Under the pieces are notes generated by a model that made no database searches, was not told the DNA's origin, and saw nothing but the letters and a program-made list of their open reading frames with translations. Below, piece by piece: positions 35,301 through 46,464 of a DNA stretch of 64,000 nucleotides. The position numbers were made by a program, and so were the translations under genes. How positions within the stretch are numbered: position 1 is the stretch's first letter; the number at the start of each line of letters is the position of its first letter. Source of the stretch: Acestrorhynchus altus (Eukaryota > Chordata > Actinopteri > Characiformes > Acestrorhynchidae); the NCBI GenBank assembly GCA_034509495.1, contig CM067525.1, positions 17,750,451 through 17,814,450 of the forward strand, read 5' to 3'.

Positions 35301-35599
35301 AACAAGAGAACACTCATCCTCTTCCCCAACATAGATGCTGGTGAGCTCGCTCTCTTTCTACACTGTTTGTCCAAACCCTTTGCTCTTGTTTCTGAATGTA
35401 ATCAGATCCTCACAGCAATGTTCCAGAATCTAGTATAAAGTCTCTCTTGGACAGTAGAGACAGTTACTGCAACAAAAGCAGGAGAAACTGTTTAATCCCC
35501 TTGAAGAAACAATGAATGAGCAGGTGTCCCAATACTTTTGTTCATGTAGTTTATTTCTCTATCTCTCTGTATTAGGGTCTCTCTCACTCGCTAACCTTT

Positions 35600-35656
<57 letters not shown>

Positions 35657-36997
35657 ATGCAGGCAGTAAAGAGATGGTACGTGTGATGAGGAAGAAGGGG
35701 ATTGAGCAACACCCAAACTTCCGTGCAGTGAAACACGTGCCATTCGATCAGTTCATCCAGCTGGTGGCGCATGCTGGCTGCATGGTGGGAAACAGCAGCT
35801 GTGGGGTCCGTGAGGCTGGAGCCTTCGGTACACCCGTCATAAACCTGGGCACGAGACAGACTGGACGAGAGACGGGTAAACACTGTAGTGGGCACAACTG
35901 AAGATGGTGTTCTGAAAACAAACGTGCTTCAGATGGTTCTTTGAGCAATGCCATAGATGAATTGCTTTACATTTCATGAAGATCCATGAACTGTAATACA
36001 CTACAGGAAGTGTAGGGGGCGCTCTATAATGCTCTATAATGTTCATATGATCCACACGCTCATTCTGACAGACTGTAATACACTACAGGAAGCGTAGGGG
36101 GCGCTCTATAATGCTCTATAATGTTCATATGATCCACAATCTCATTCTGACAGACTGTAATACACTACAGGAAGCGTAGGGGGCGCTCTATAACGCTCTA
36201 TAATGTTCATATGATCCACACGCTCATTCTGACAGACTGTAATACACTACAGGAAGTGTAGGGGGCGCTCTATAACGCTCTATAATGTTCATATGATCCA
36301 CGCTCATTCTGACAGCCTGGTGTGGCAGGACGTGTCAGAGAGCATAACAGGCTGATTGTCTTGTGTTTCTAGGGGAGAATGTCCTCCACGTACGGGACGC
36401 CGACACTCAGAATAAAATCTATCATGCCCTGGAGCTGCAGTTTGGAAAGCGCTATCCTTGGTATGCAGGACTGCATCAGGACCATCCATATCTAGACTTA
36501 CTTATCTAATGCTGTAGTAGATACATCACGAAGCCTAAATGCACGCTCGCCTAATCAGTGATCTTCACTGCTGTTCCTGCAGCTCTAAGATCTACGGCGA
36601 CGGTAACGCAGTTCCTCGTATCCTGAAGTTCCTGCAGTCCATCGACCTGTCCGAGCCTCTGCAGAAGAAGTTCTGCTTTCCGGCCGTGCGAGAGTGCTGC
36701 TCTCAGGATATCGACCACATCCTGGAGACCCAGAGTGCGCTGGCCGTCGACCTGGGAGGAACCAATCTGCGCGTGGCCATTGTTAGCATGAAGGTACACA
36801 CACCGGGGCTGTGTGTGTGCACGTGTGTGTGGAGGTCTGAACAGGATCTGACTGTCCTGTTTGCTCCGTGTGTTTGCTCATAGTCTTGTTCTTCTGGAAC
36901 CTTCCACCCAATCCAACACTGTCCCACTCCTTCAGCCTTTACCTTCCCACCCTGTGAATCACCTTGTGTTACACGAGTAACTCACATGCTGAAGAAC

Positions 36998-37041
<44 letters not shown>

Positions 37042-37642
37042 TGTGTGTGTGTGTGTGTGTGTGTCTGTTTCAGGGTAAAGTGATGGAGAAATACACTCAG
37101 CCGAACCCGAAGACCTACGAGGAGCGGATAGACCTCATCTTGTGTATGTGCAAACAGGCCATCGCCGAGGCTGTTCGGCTCAACTGCAGAATTCTGGGAG
37201 TTGGTGCGTCTGATATATCCAGATATCCATCCGTCCATCCATACGTCTCCCCAGTCCTCCATCTATTCACGTCCCTATTCCATATATATTCCAGATGTGT
37301 GTGCTGGTGCAGACTGGCTGGGACTCATTAAGGTGTGTGTGTGTGTGTAGGCGTGAGTACAGGTGGGAGGGTGAATCCTCAGGAGGGTCTTGTACTGGAC
37401 AGCACGAAGCTGATAAAGGAGTGGAGCTGTGTTGACCTGCGTGCTCCAGTCTCCCGTGCCCTGCACCTGCCCGTCTGGGTCGACAACGATGGAAACTGTG
37501 CCGCGCTCGCCGAGAAGAAATTTGGCCACGGAAAAGGCGTGGAGAACTTTGTCACGGTCATCACGGGAACAGGTAGAGGTTACAAGGTCCTGGAAACCAG
37601 GATCTCCTCAATCTCGACACGTATTACCTCTGAATGCATTTC

Positions 37643-37695
<53 letters not shown>

Positions 37696-38670
37696 TAGGG
37701 ATTGGAGGGGGAATCATCCAGCATGGCGAGCTGATCCACGGCAGCACGTTCTGTGCGGCTGAGCTGGGACACATCATGGTGTCTCTGGAGGGACCAGAGT
37801 GTTCGTGCGGGAGCCACGGCTGCATAGAGGCCTTCTCCTCCGGCCTGGCCCTGCAGAGAGAGGCCAAGAGAATGCACGACGGTGAGGGCACTCCATCCAT
37901 CCATCCATCCATCCATCCATCCATCCATCCATCCATCCATCCAATGCTGTTATTTCACAACTGCCTGTAAAATCAACCAATAGCAGAAGAGACGTGACTG
38001 TCGGTGTGCTGCTGTGTCAGTGCGTGTGTTCTGCTCCGTCACTGGAGCTGTGTGTGGGTGTGGTTTCTCTGGTGTTCAGGTGTTTGGTTTGTAATTGTGG
38101 TTCCAGTTCCTTCTTTTCCAGTACACACTTACAGCTTGTTGACTCTTGTGGTAATGAAGTGTGTTGTGTTTGCAGAGGATCTGCTGCTGGTGGAGGGAAT
38201 GAGCGTCAACAATAAGGAGCAGGTCAGCGCTGTCCATCTCATCAACGCTGCTCGCCTCGGCAACCGCAAAGCAGAGGCAGTCCTTCATACAGGTGAGATG
38301 CGCACACACACACACACACACACTGATTCAGAAATGACCAGGAAATCTGTTGGTTTTGTGGAGATCGTGCAGCTCATTTGATGAGGTTTATGAGACGTAA
38401 ATGTGCTGCAGAGTCTGCTAAATCTTTCTGAAGGTGAAATCAAGCAGGGGTTCCGATTCATCCTTCTAGCACTCCTACGAGCAGCCATCTCTGAAGTGTT
38501 TCCTGGTCTTCCAGAACTTATCTTGACCTCCAATGTTCCAGTTACCTGCCAAATGGGAACCTGAAAACGCTTTATCTTCCTACAGCTTCTCCTGCTTTAT
38601 GGTTTCAGTCATTTTCAGAGTGCTAGGCAGCTGCTTAGAAGAACCTGTGCTGGTTTTTGAACAAGGTTAA

Positions 38671-38714
<44 letters not shown>

Positions 38715-38951
38715 GCTGGGACAGCTCTGGGTGTAGGCATCGTGAACATCCTCCACACAGTGAACCCATCTCTGGTCATCCTGTCAGGTGTGCTCGCTCA
38801 GCACTACGAGAATCCGGTCCAGCAGGTCATCAGCCGGCGTGCCCTTTCCTCCACCAAGGACATCAGGGTTGTCACCTCCAACCTGGAGGAACCAGCTCTG
38901 CTGGGGGCCGCCAGCATGGTGCTGGACTACGCCACCCGGCGCATCTACTGA
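32387..38951 (+). CDS. gne: Bifunctional UDP-GlcNAc 2-epimerase / ManNAc kinase
   Basis: This cytosolic, rate-limiting enzyme of sialic acid synthesis turns UDP-GlcNAc into ManNAc and then ManNAc-6-phosphate. Exons: 32387-32595, 33760-34214, 35188-35340, 35663-35875, 36373-36460, 36583-36793, 37074-37203, 37351-37572, 37699-37881, 38176-38292, 38716-38951 (TGA 38949-38951); all phases agree. From ATG 32405 this gives 732 residues against 722 in human isoform 2. Epimerase half: [47 protein letters not shown]. Allosteric region: [12 protein letters not shown], keeping both arginines of the CMP-Neu5Ac feedback site. Kinase half: [27 protein letters not shown] with the catalytic Asp, GTGIGGG, and the zinc site ELGH...CSCGSHGC. 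The first exon is open upstream of the ATG to its acceptor, so an upstream coding exon may exist. Confidence 0.97.
33676..33745. repeat. Single copy of the 83-bp gne-intron repeat
   Basis: GACAGACTGTAATACACTAC followed by AGG and TAGGGGGCGCTCT, ending 15 bp before the gne exon at 33760. The unit is expanded to about four copies at 35985-36318. Confidence 0.85.
34515..34800 (-). mobile_element. Tc1-like transposase fragment in gne intron
   Basis: The - strand reads [20 protein letters not shown], then [10 protein letters not shown]. It covers the first catalytic Asp block that the 15.5- and 30.1-kb fragments lack. It lies in the intron between gne exons 34214 and 35188. Confidence 0.8.
35598..35655 (+). 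repeat. (GT)n tract before gne acceptor
   Basis: A pure GT run of about 28 units followed by GCATGCAG, the acceptor for the gne exon at 35663. Confidence 0.95.
35985..36318. repeat. 83-bp minisatellite in gne intron, four copies
   Basis: Each unit contains CATTCTGACAGACTGTAATA, CACTACAGGAAG(T/C)GTAGG, GGGCGCTCTATAA(T/C)GCTC and TATAATGTTCATATGATCCA. The copies differ by only a few bases. The unit carries a GTAGGGGGCGCTC core. Confidence 0.93.
37001..37065 (+). repeat. (GT)n tract before gne acceptor
   Basis: A GT run with one or two CTGT interruptions followed by CTGTTTCAG, the acceptor for the gne exon at 37074. The same intron begins with GTACACACACC at 36794. Confidence 0.93.
37648..37692 (+). 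repeat. (GT)n tract before gne acceptor
   Basis: A pure GT run followed by TTTGTAG, the acceptor of the gne exon at 37699. The intron is only 126 bp long and the repeat fills more than a third of it. Confidence 0.95.
37890..37943 (+). repeat. (TCCA)n tetranucleotide microsatellite
   Basis: About thirteen ATCC/TCCA units starting nine bases after the donor of the gne exon ending at 37881. Confidence 0.95.
38400..38650. mobile_element. Internal fragment of the 6.6-kb-type DNA transposon
   Basis: Shares CTAAATCTTTCTGAAGG, CTCCTACGAGCAGC, ACTTATCTTGACCTCCA, AAATGGGAACCTGAAAA and GCTAGGCAGCTGCTTAGAAG, in order, with 7062-7345. It sits in the last gne intron; the terminal repeats are missing. Confidence 0.8.
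38671..38710 (+). repeat. (CT)n tract before last gne acceptor
   Basis: A CT run followed by CACACAG, the acceptor for the last gne exon at 38716. It serves as the polypyrimidine tract. Confidence 0.92.
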
Positions 38952-39023
38952 CCCTCAGCCAGTCAGAACTTTCACTCTGATGTGTAGAGCCAATCAGGAG
39001 CCTCACACTCAGACAGGGGGCCA

Positions 39024-39029
39024 ATTAAA
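39024..39029 (+). terminator. Possible gne polyadenylation signal
   Basis: ATTAAA, 73 bp after the gne stop codon. It is a weaker variant of AATAAA. No better signal was noticed in the next few hundred bases, but a more distal site cannot be excluded. Confidence 0.35.
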
Positions 39030-39562
39030 CACTGTGTGTCTGTCTGGAATGTTCCTGGAGCTCTGTCGGGGCTCTGCTGGAGGTCTTCTGTGTTTCTATG
39101 AATATTTATTGTGAAAGTCATGGCTGAGGTGGTGAAATAATTGGTCAAACATAAGTGAACGTGAGCTCCTGGACAGCGGGAAGCCCGTGTGCTTTGGGAC
39201 AGTATTTGAGTGTTTGGGATCAAAGTTACAGAGTCTCACTGTGATCTGTAGCTGAAACAGCAGATTATGTGGGCAGTTAATGAGATTCCTGGATTTTGTT
39301 CAGTGCTGCTCGTCAGAAGAACAGCCATGTTTCTCAAACAGCGATTTTATAGGAGAAAACAACTTACATTTTAATGGAAGTCCATGTAAAACGATTTTAT
39401 TCCAGGTCAATTTGGAGCATTTCTATTGGTCCATTCATCATGACATTCTTACACACGTTATAAACGGTGACGCATAGCTTTGATTTGTCAAAAAGTGAAC
39501 ATGGGCACATTTTTGGATTTCGGACCAATAGAAATTGCCCAAAATCTTTTCATCTTAAGTAG

Positions 39563-39566
<4 letters not shown>

Positions 39567-39618
<52 letters not shown>
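39567..39618 (+). repeat. (GT)n microsatellite
   Basis: A pure GT tract in the gne-nans intergenic region. Confidence 0.93.
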
Positions 39619-40591
39619 TTGTGCTTCACTGTAGAGAAACGTTTACAGTGAATGGAACCAGGTGTCGTCACCGTGACGTCTCTCTCACAGTCAGAAAATA
39701 GTGGAGAATCTTGAGGGACTACTTTTTGCCACGTTACCCTTCGTGTATCCCTCCACAAGTTTAAACAGCAACACCAGTGACTCTGTGCTCTTCAGAGTTC
39801 TGGAGCTGTGGCCGCTGGTCATTTTACTTAGAGGTGCTATCCATAAGGCAGCGGCCCAGAAATGCTGGATTACCCCCTTTCAACTGGTTTCCATGGTTAC
39901 TGAAGGTCCCGGGATGGGCCCTGGGCTCATTTGTGTTACAGTAAGCCTGACTGTTACTGAAGTCCATTCTGATTCACTGTGCTGTTTAAGCTTTAAGAGT
40001 CCTGTTCTGAATTCACTGTTTTCATGTCTTAAATCCAGCACATTTGGGCGGGGCTTCACTGCTGTATGCGCTCAGTCTGAATGAATACACAGGATGGCCA
40101 ATCAGATCAGACCTCGTTTGCATAAATCCGCATTAAGGACACACCAGTATGCAAATACCTGGTTATCTGAATGAGTTGGGAATGTTTTTGGGACATAAAG
40201 CCACGTAAATGGCATACGTGGAGGAAACGTTACGCTGCTGTTACAGACGTCCAGCCCGCGTTTAGGCCACGGGCTTCACAGCAGACCTCGAATTAAAGCG
40301 CAGTTCTGCCTAAACGGCTGGAATCTCTCGTTAACTTCTCTCAGCAAGGTCCCAGTTAGTGTAGACTGAAACGTCAGTAGTGACCTAAAGCAAACGTTAC
40401 TATAACCTTTACTATATCCTTTATTTCTGTTTTTATTGGTTTGAGCTTTTTTATGAATGATTTGGGCCACTTGGAAACATGTACAGATTCACAGAAATGC
40501 TTTAAACACAGATTAATATAAAACCTGTCTGTTTCTACATCCTGACACATTCTGTATGTTTATTTTGAGCTTAAAGGTGCCAGTGCTTGGT

Positions 40592-40608
40592 CCACTAGGG
40601 GGCAGTAG
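40592..40608 (+). promoter_or_regulatory. CTCF-like site between gne and nans
   Basis: CCACTAGGGGGCAGTAG is a close match to the established vertebrate CTCF core (CCASYAGRKGGCRS). It lies 1.6 kb after gne and 2.2 kb before nans. Motif match only; occupancy is unknown. Confidence 0.5.
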
Positions 40609-40939
40609 TAGTGCTGGTGAGCTGTAATGGAGAATTATTGGGAAGGTTTGGTCCACTTTTGCTCTGGGCCATTTTTTAAACAAATATGTTCTCAGTCAGT
40701 CCACGGTACGGCCAGTTTAATTGGTCCAGCTGGCTGCAGTGTTGATTAAGGACAGATATCGGGACCCATCCTCCTCTAATGGACAAAAGCAACTTCAGGG
40801 TGCCTTTAACTCCTGTTTTCATTGATTCAGCTTAAATAAACCAACAGACATCAACTGTTTCAGTTTGTCAATTATTTGAATCATATGCACACTAATACCA
40901 CCTCCCTGTCCATCCTATCAGCTCCTCTGATCACACAGG

Positions 40940-41400
40940 AGCTCTTTGTGGTTCTATAATTCCAGACTGTAGTTCATCTGTTTCTCTGATACTTTATTCT
41001 CCTCCTTTCACCCTGATCTTCAATGATCAGGACCCCACAGGACCACCACAGAGCAGATATGATGTGGGTGGTGGGTCATTCTCAGCACTGCAGTCACACT
41101 GACATGGTGGTGGTGTGTTAGTGTGTGTTGCTGGTACGAGTGGATCAGACACAGCAGTGCTGCTGGAGTGTTTAAACCCCTCAGTGTCACTGCTGGACCG
41201 AGAACATTCCACCAACCAGAAATGTCCAGCCGACAGTGTCCTGTGAGCAGCGTCCTGTGAGCACTGATGAAGGACTGCCAACACAAACTGCAGAAACAGA
41301 TGAGCTTCTGTCTCTGACTTTACATCTACAAGGTGGAGACACTCAGTAGGAGTGTCTAATAGAGTGGGCAGTGAGTGGACACAGGGTTTCTGTTGACATA
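40940..41400. mobile_element. Foldback repeat family, longest copy
   Basis: It begins CTCCTCTGATCACACAGGAG, continues through CTGTAGTTCATCTGTTTCTC, CAATGATCAGGACCCC and TGCTGGAGTGTTTAAACCCC, and ends in GACTTTACATCTACAAGGTG and TCTAATAGAGTGGGCAGTGA. The last part is the reverse complement of the centre of the 31.6-kb copy. It lies 1.4 kb upstream of nans. Confidence 0.75.
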
Positions 41401-41664
41401 AATGGATGAAGCGAGGTAGGTAATGCCAGTCCTGTGCTGTACAGCAGTGGGGCACTGAGTTTGCGCTCTCCACTGATTGGACAGCCCGGGCTGGAGGTTG
41501 TCGTTTCGAATCCCTTCACTGATAGGGCATGATGGACACATCCATAAACAAGGCTGTGGGTGGGTTCAGTGTGGAGGGAAAATAGTACATACTATAAACA
41601 GAGTTAAAGGAGCAAGTGGGCAGGGGCCGGTAGACTGATGTGATAAAGTCTCAAGGACTCTTAT

Positions 41665-42735
41665 TGTGAACTCAGTATGCTGTATAGTGTGCAGTGAGGG
41701 GGACTCTTATTGTGTATTGTCAGTGCAGTGAGGGGGACTTTCATTATGTAGTAGACTGCAGTCAGCGCAGTGAGGGGACTCTTATTGTGTATTGTCAGCA
41801 CAGTGAGGGGGACTCTCATGTAGTAGACTGCAGTGAGGGGACTTATTGTGCTGTGTAGTGTACAGTCAGTGCAGTGAGGGGACTCTTATTGTGCTGTGTA
41901 GTGTACAGTCAGCACAGTGAGGGGACTCTTATTGTGCTGTGTAGTGTACAGTCAGCACAGTGAGGGGACTCTTATTGTGCTGTGTAGTGTACAGTCAGTG
42001 CAGTGAGGGGAACTCTTATTGTGCTGTGTAGTGTACAGTTAGCACAGTGAGGGGACTCTTATTGTGCTGTGTAGTGTACAGTTAGCACAGTGAGGGGACT
42101 CTTATTGTGCTGTGTAGTGTACAGTCAGTGCAGTGAGGGGACTCTTATTGTGTCGTAGACTGCGCAGTCAGTGCAGTGAGGAGACTCTTATTGAAGGGGA
42201 CTCTTATTGTGCTGTGTAGTGTACAGTCAGTGCAGTGAGGGGACTCTTATTGTGTCGTAGACAGTGCAGTCAGTGCAGTGTGGGGACTCTTATTGAAGGG
42301 GACTCTTAATGTGCTGTGTAGTGTGCTGTCAGCGCAGGGAGGGGACTCTTATTGTGCTGTGTAGTGTACAGTCAGTGCAGTTAGGGGACTCTTATTGTGC
42401 TGTGTAGTGTGCAGTCATCGCAGTGAGGGGACTCTTATTGAGTTGTAGACGGTGCAGTCAGTGCAGTGTGAGGACTCTTATCGAAGGGGACTCTTATTGT
42501 GCTGTGTAGTGTGCTGTCAGCGCAGTGTGGGGACTCTTATTGTGCTGTGTAGTGTGCTGTCAGCGCAGGGAGGGGACTCTTATTGTGCTGTGTAGTGTAC
42601 AGTCAGTGCAGTGAGGGGAACTCTTATTGTGCTGTGTAGTGTACAGTCAGCGCAGTGAGGGGACTCTTATTGTGCTGTGTAGTGTACAGTCAGCGCAGTG
42701 TGGGGACTCTTATCGAGGGGGACTCTTATTGTGCC
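41665..42735. repeat. ~43-bp minisatellite immediately upstream of nans
   Basis: Over twenty units of GTGAGGGGACTCTTATTGTG plus CTGTGTAGTGTACAGTCAGTGCA type. Some units are shortened to ATTGAAGGGGACTCTTATTG, and others contain GTCGTAGAC. The array ends about 30 bp before the nans ATG at 42763, so the nans proximal promoter and 5' UTR must be inside it or very close to its right edge. Confidence 0.95.
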
Positions 42736-42762
42736 CCTGTGCGCGGTGTGCTGCTGGAGAAG

Positions 42763-44701
42763 ATGCCGCTGAAGTTTGAGCTGTGTCCGGGCCGGCTGGT
42801 CGGGGGCTCGCAGCCCTGTTTCATCATCGCAGAGATCGGTCAGAACCACCAGGGCGACCTGGACACCGCCAAGAAGATGATCCGCATGGCCAAAGTAAGA
42901 GCTACCAGGCTAGAGGTTAATCACTACTGAGGTTAATCACTAGTGAACACAGCTGTGCGGTAGTGATTGAAGCTGTCTTCACTGTGTTCACTGGTGAGCG
43001 GTGTTCACTACAGCACAGCTGTGTTTAATACAGCACAGCTTCAATCACTACCGCACAGCAGTGTTCACTAGTGAGCTGTGTTCACTAGTGAGCTGTGTTC
43101 ACTACAGCACAGCTGTGTTTAATACAGCACAGCTTCAATCACTACCGCACAGCTGTGTTCACTAGTGAGCTGTATTCACTACAGCACAGATGTAATGAAT
43201 ACAGTACAGATGTATTTAATACAGTACAGGTGTAATTAAGTACAGATGTAATGAATACAGTACAGATGTAATTAAGTACAGATGTAATGAATACAGTACA
43301 GATGTAATGAATACAGTACAGATGTAATTAAGTACAGATGTAATTAAGTACAGACGTAATGAATACAGTACAGATGTAATGAATACAGTACAGATGTAAT
43401 TAAGTACAGATGTAATGAATACAGTACAGGTGTAATTAAGTACAGATGTAATGAATACAGTACAGGTGTAATTAAGTACAGATGTAATGAATACTGTACA
43501 GATGTAATTAAGTAGAGATGTAATGAACACAGTACAGGTGTAATTAAGTACAGATGTAATGAATACAGTACAGGTGTAATTAAGTAGAGATGTAATGAAC
43601 ACAGTACAGGTGTAATTAAGTACAGATGTAATGAATACAGTACAGGTGTAATTAAGTAGAGATGTAATGAATACAGTACAGGTGTAATTAAGTAGAGATG
43701 TAATGAACACAGTACAGGTGTAATTAAGTACAGATGTAATGAACACAGTACAGGTGTAATTAAGTACAGATGTAATGAACACAGTACAGGTGTAATTAAG
43801 TACAGATGTAATGAATACAGTACAGGTGTAATTATTAAAGGAAGGGATGATCTGGACTGAAGTCTCATCAGAAACGCTTCATTCTCACACACTTCTTCCT
43901 GTAACTCTCCGTTCCACCTTAAACACGACAGTCGGTTCATTCTGTCGCTGCAGCATTTAAGGTGGAACGGAGAGTTTAGAGCTCAGACCTCTGTATCCTC
44001 ACATTAGAGCCTTATTTCCTTTAGTTTACTAACCACCTCCAGCTGATATGGACTTAAACATACTGTACTGTCAGCGATTAATAATAATAATAATAACAAT
44101 AATAATTAATAATAATAATAATTAATAATAATAATAATTATTAATAATAATATTAATAATAATGATAATAATAAACAATAATATTAACAATAATGATAAT
44201 AATATTAATAATAATAATAATAATTAATAATATTAATAATAATTATTAATAATAACAATAATTATTAATAATAATATTAATAATAACGATAATAATAAAT
44301 AATATTAATAATAATGATAATAGTATTAATAATAATAATAATAATTAATAGTATAATAATAATTAATAATATTAATAATAATAATTAATAATAATATTAA
44401 TAATAATGATAATAATAAATAATAATATCAATAATAATAATTCTTATTATTAATAATAATAATAATATTAATAATAAATAATAATATTAATAATAATAAT
44501 TACTAATAGATCTCTCCACTCTCGCCCTGCCAACTCACCTGCAACTTTTATTTTGAAATAATTTCTATCTATAAACAGATGAATGAAAATTGTGTTCGGT
44601 AATAATAATTATTATTATGAGATGAATAATTCTTCATTTTACTAATGAATAAGTGTGTTACACAAATAATAATAATGAATCAAAGTATCAGACAGTCTGA
44701 C

Positions 44702-44754
<53 letters not shown>

Positions 44755-45557
44755 TTGCAGGACTGTGGGGCAGACTGTGCTAAATTCCAGAAGAGTGAAC
44801 TGGAGCACAAGTTTAACCGCCGTGCCCTGGAGAGACCCTACACATCCCAACACTCCTGGGGGAAGACTTATGGAGAGCACAAGCGCCACCTGGAGTTCAG
44901 TCACCAGCAGTACAGGGAGCTGCAGAAATACGCTGCTGAAGTGGGAATCTTCTTCACGGCCTCAGGGATGGACGAGGTGATTATTAGTAAATTAAAGAGA
45001 AACGATTCTCCATGACGCCCAAAAGGGCTCCTCTGTTCAGTACTGGAATGGGCCGCTGGGATGAATGGGCCGCTGGGACTGGGATGATGATTGTGCCACT
45101 GGTTCTGGGCTAAGTGGACTGTTTGTATGAGTTGTTTGCAGATGGCTGTGGAATTTCTCCATGAACTCAACGTTCCTTTCTTCAAAGTCGGCTCTGGAGA
45201 CACCAACAACTTCCCCTACCTGGAGAAGACGGCTCAGAAAGGTTCGTTCTGATGGTTCTGAAGTTCTTGATAAATGACTACTTTGGATATGAACTGATGT
45301 CATATGTTACAGCCCTGATAATCAGACGCGCCGAATATCAGTGTCTCGCATCTGCGGCTGTTTTTTGATGGAAACCAGTGGAAGTGTGGTTTGTCCTCGG
45401 TAGGTCGGCCCATGGTGGTCTCCAGTGGGATGCAGTCGATGGAAACGATGCGGCGTGTGTATCAGACGGTGAAGAAACACAACCAGAACTTCTGTATCCT
45501 TCAGTGTACGAGTGCGTACCCGCTGGAGCCCGAGGATGTCAACCTGCGCGTCATTAC

Positions 45558-45599
<42 letters not shown>

Positions 45600-46055
45600 A
45601 AACACTCATCCGGTCAGCTGGTTGACTGCACAGTGTGCGGTCAGTGTAATGTAACCCTGTTGCAGCAGAACTGCTGATATTCTTAAACAGCTCAGAGATG
45701 AGGAACCTAATAAAAGTGCTAATGTGGGAGTAACCATCTCTGTTACACCCAATAGGAATACCAGAAGGAGTTCCCGGACATTCCGATTGGCTACTCGGGT
45801 CATGAGTCGGGGATCAGTATCACAGTGGGCGCGGTGGCTCTGGGGGCCAAGGTGGTGGAGCGTCATGTGACCCTGGATAAAAGCTGGAAGGGCAGTGACC
45901 ACGCAGCGTCTCTGGAGCCCGGAGAGCTGGCTGAGCTGGTGAAGGCCATCCGGACCGTGGAGAGAGCACTGGGCAGTGGGGTCAAACGCATGCTGCCCTG
46001 CGAGGTGCCCTGCCATGACAAGGTCAGAATGGAGATACACGCACACGCACACATG

Positions 46056-46117
<62 letters not shown>

Positions 46118-46173
46118 GAGTTTATATCTTTCAGAACAGTTATGACTTAAATAATCAGGTCCAACTGATATGA

Positions 46174-46224
<51 letters not shown>

Positions 46225-46271
46225 GTATCTCTCTCTGTCTCTCTCTCTCTCTCTCTGTATCCCTCTCTCTG

Positions 46272-46314
<43 letters not shown>

Positions 46315-46347
46315 CCCTGTCTCTCTCTCTCTCTCTCTGTCTCTGTG

Positions 46348-46393
<46 letters not shown>

Positions 46394-46433
46394 CCTGTCT
46401 CTCTGTATCTCTGTCTCTCTCTCTCTCTGTATC

Positions 46434-46464
<31 letters not shown>

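Noticed and set aside
43216..43940. Two ~190-codon frames on the - strand with YLITPVLYSLHL-type repeats
   Set aside because: Direct read-through of the 35-bp minisatellite in nans intron 1.
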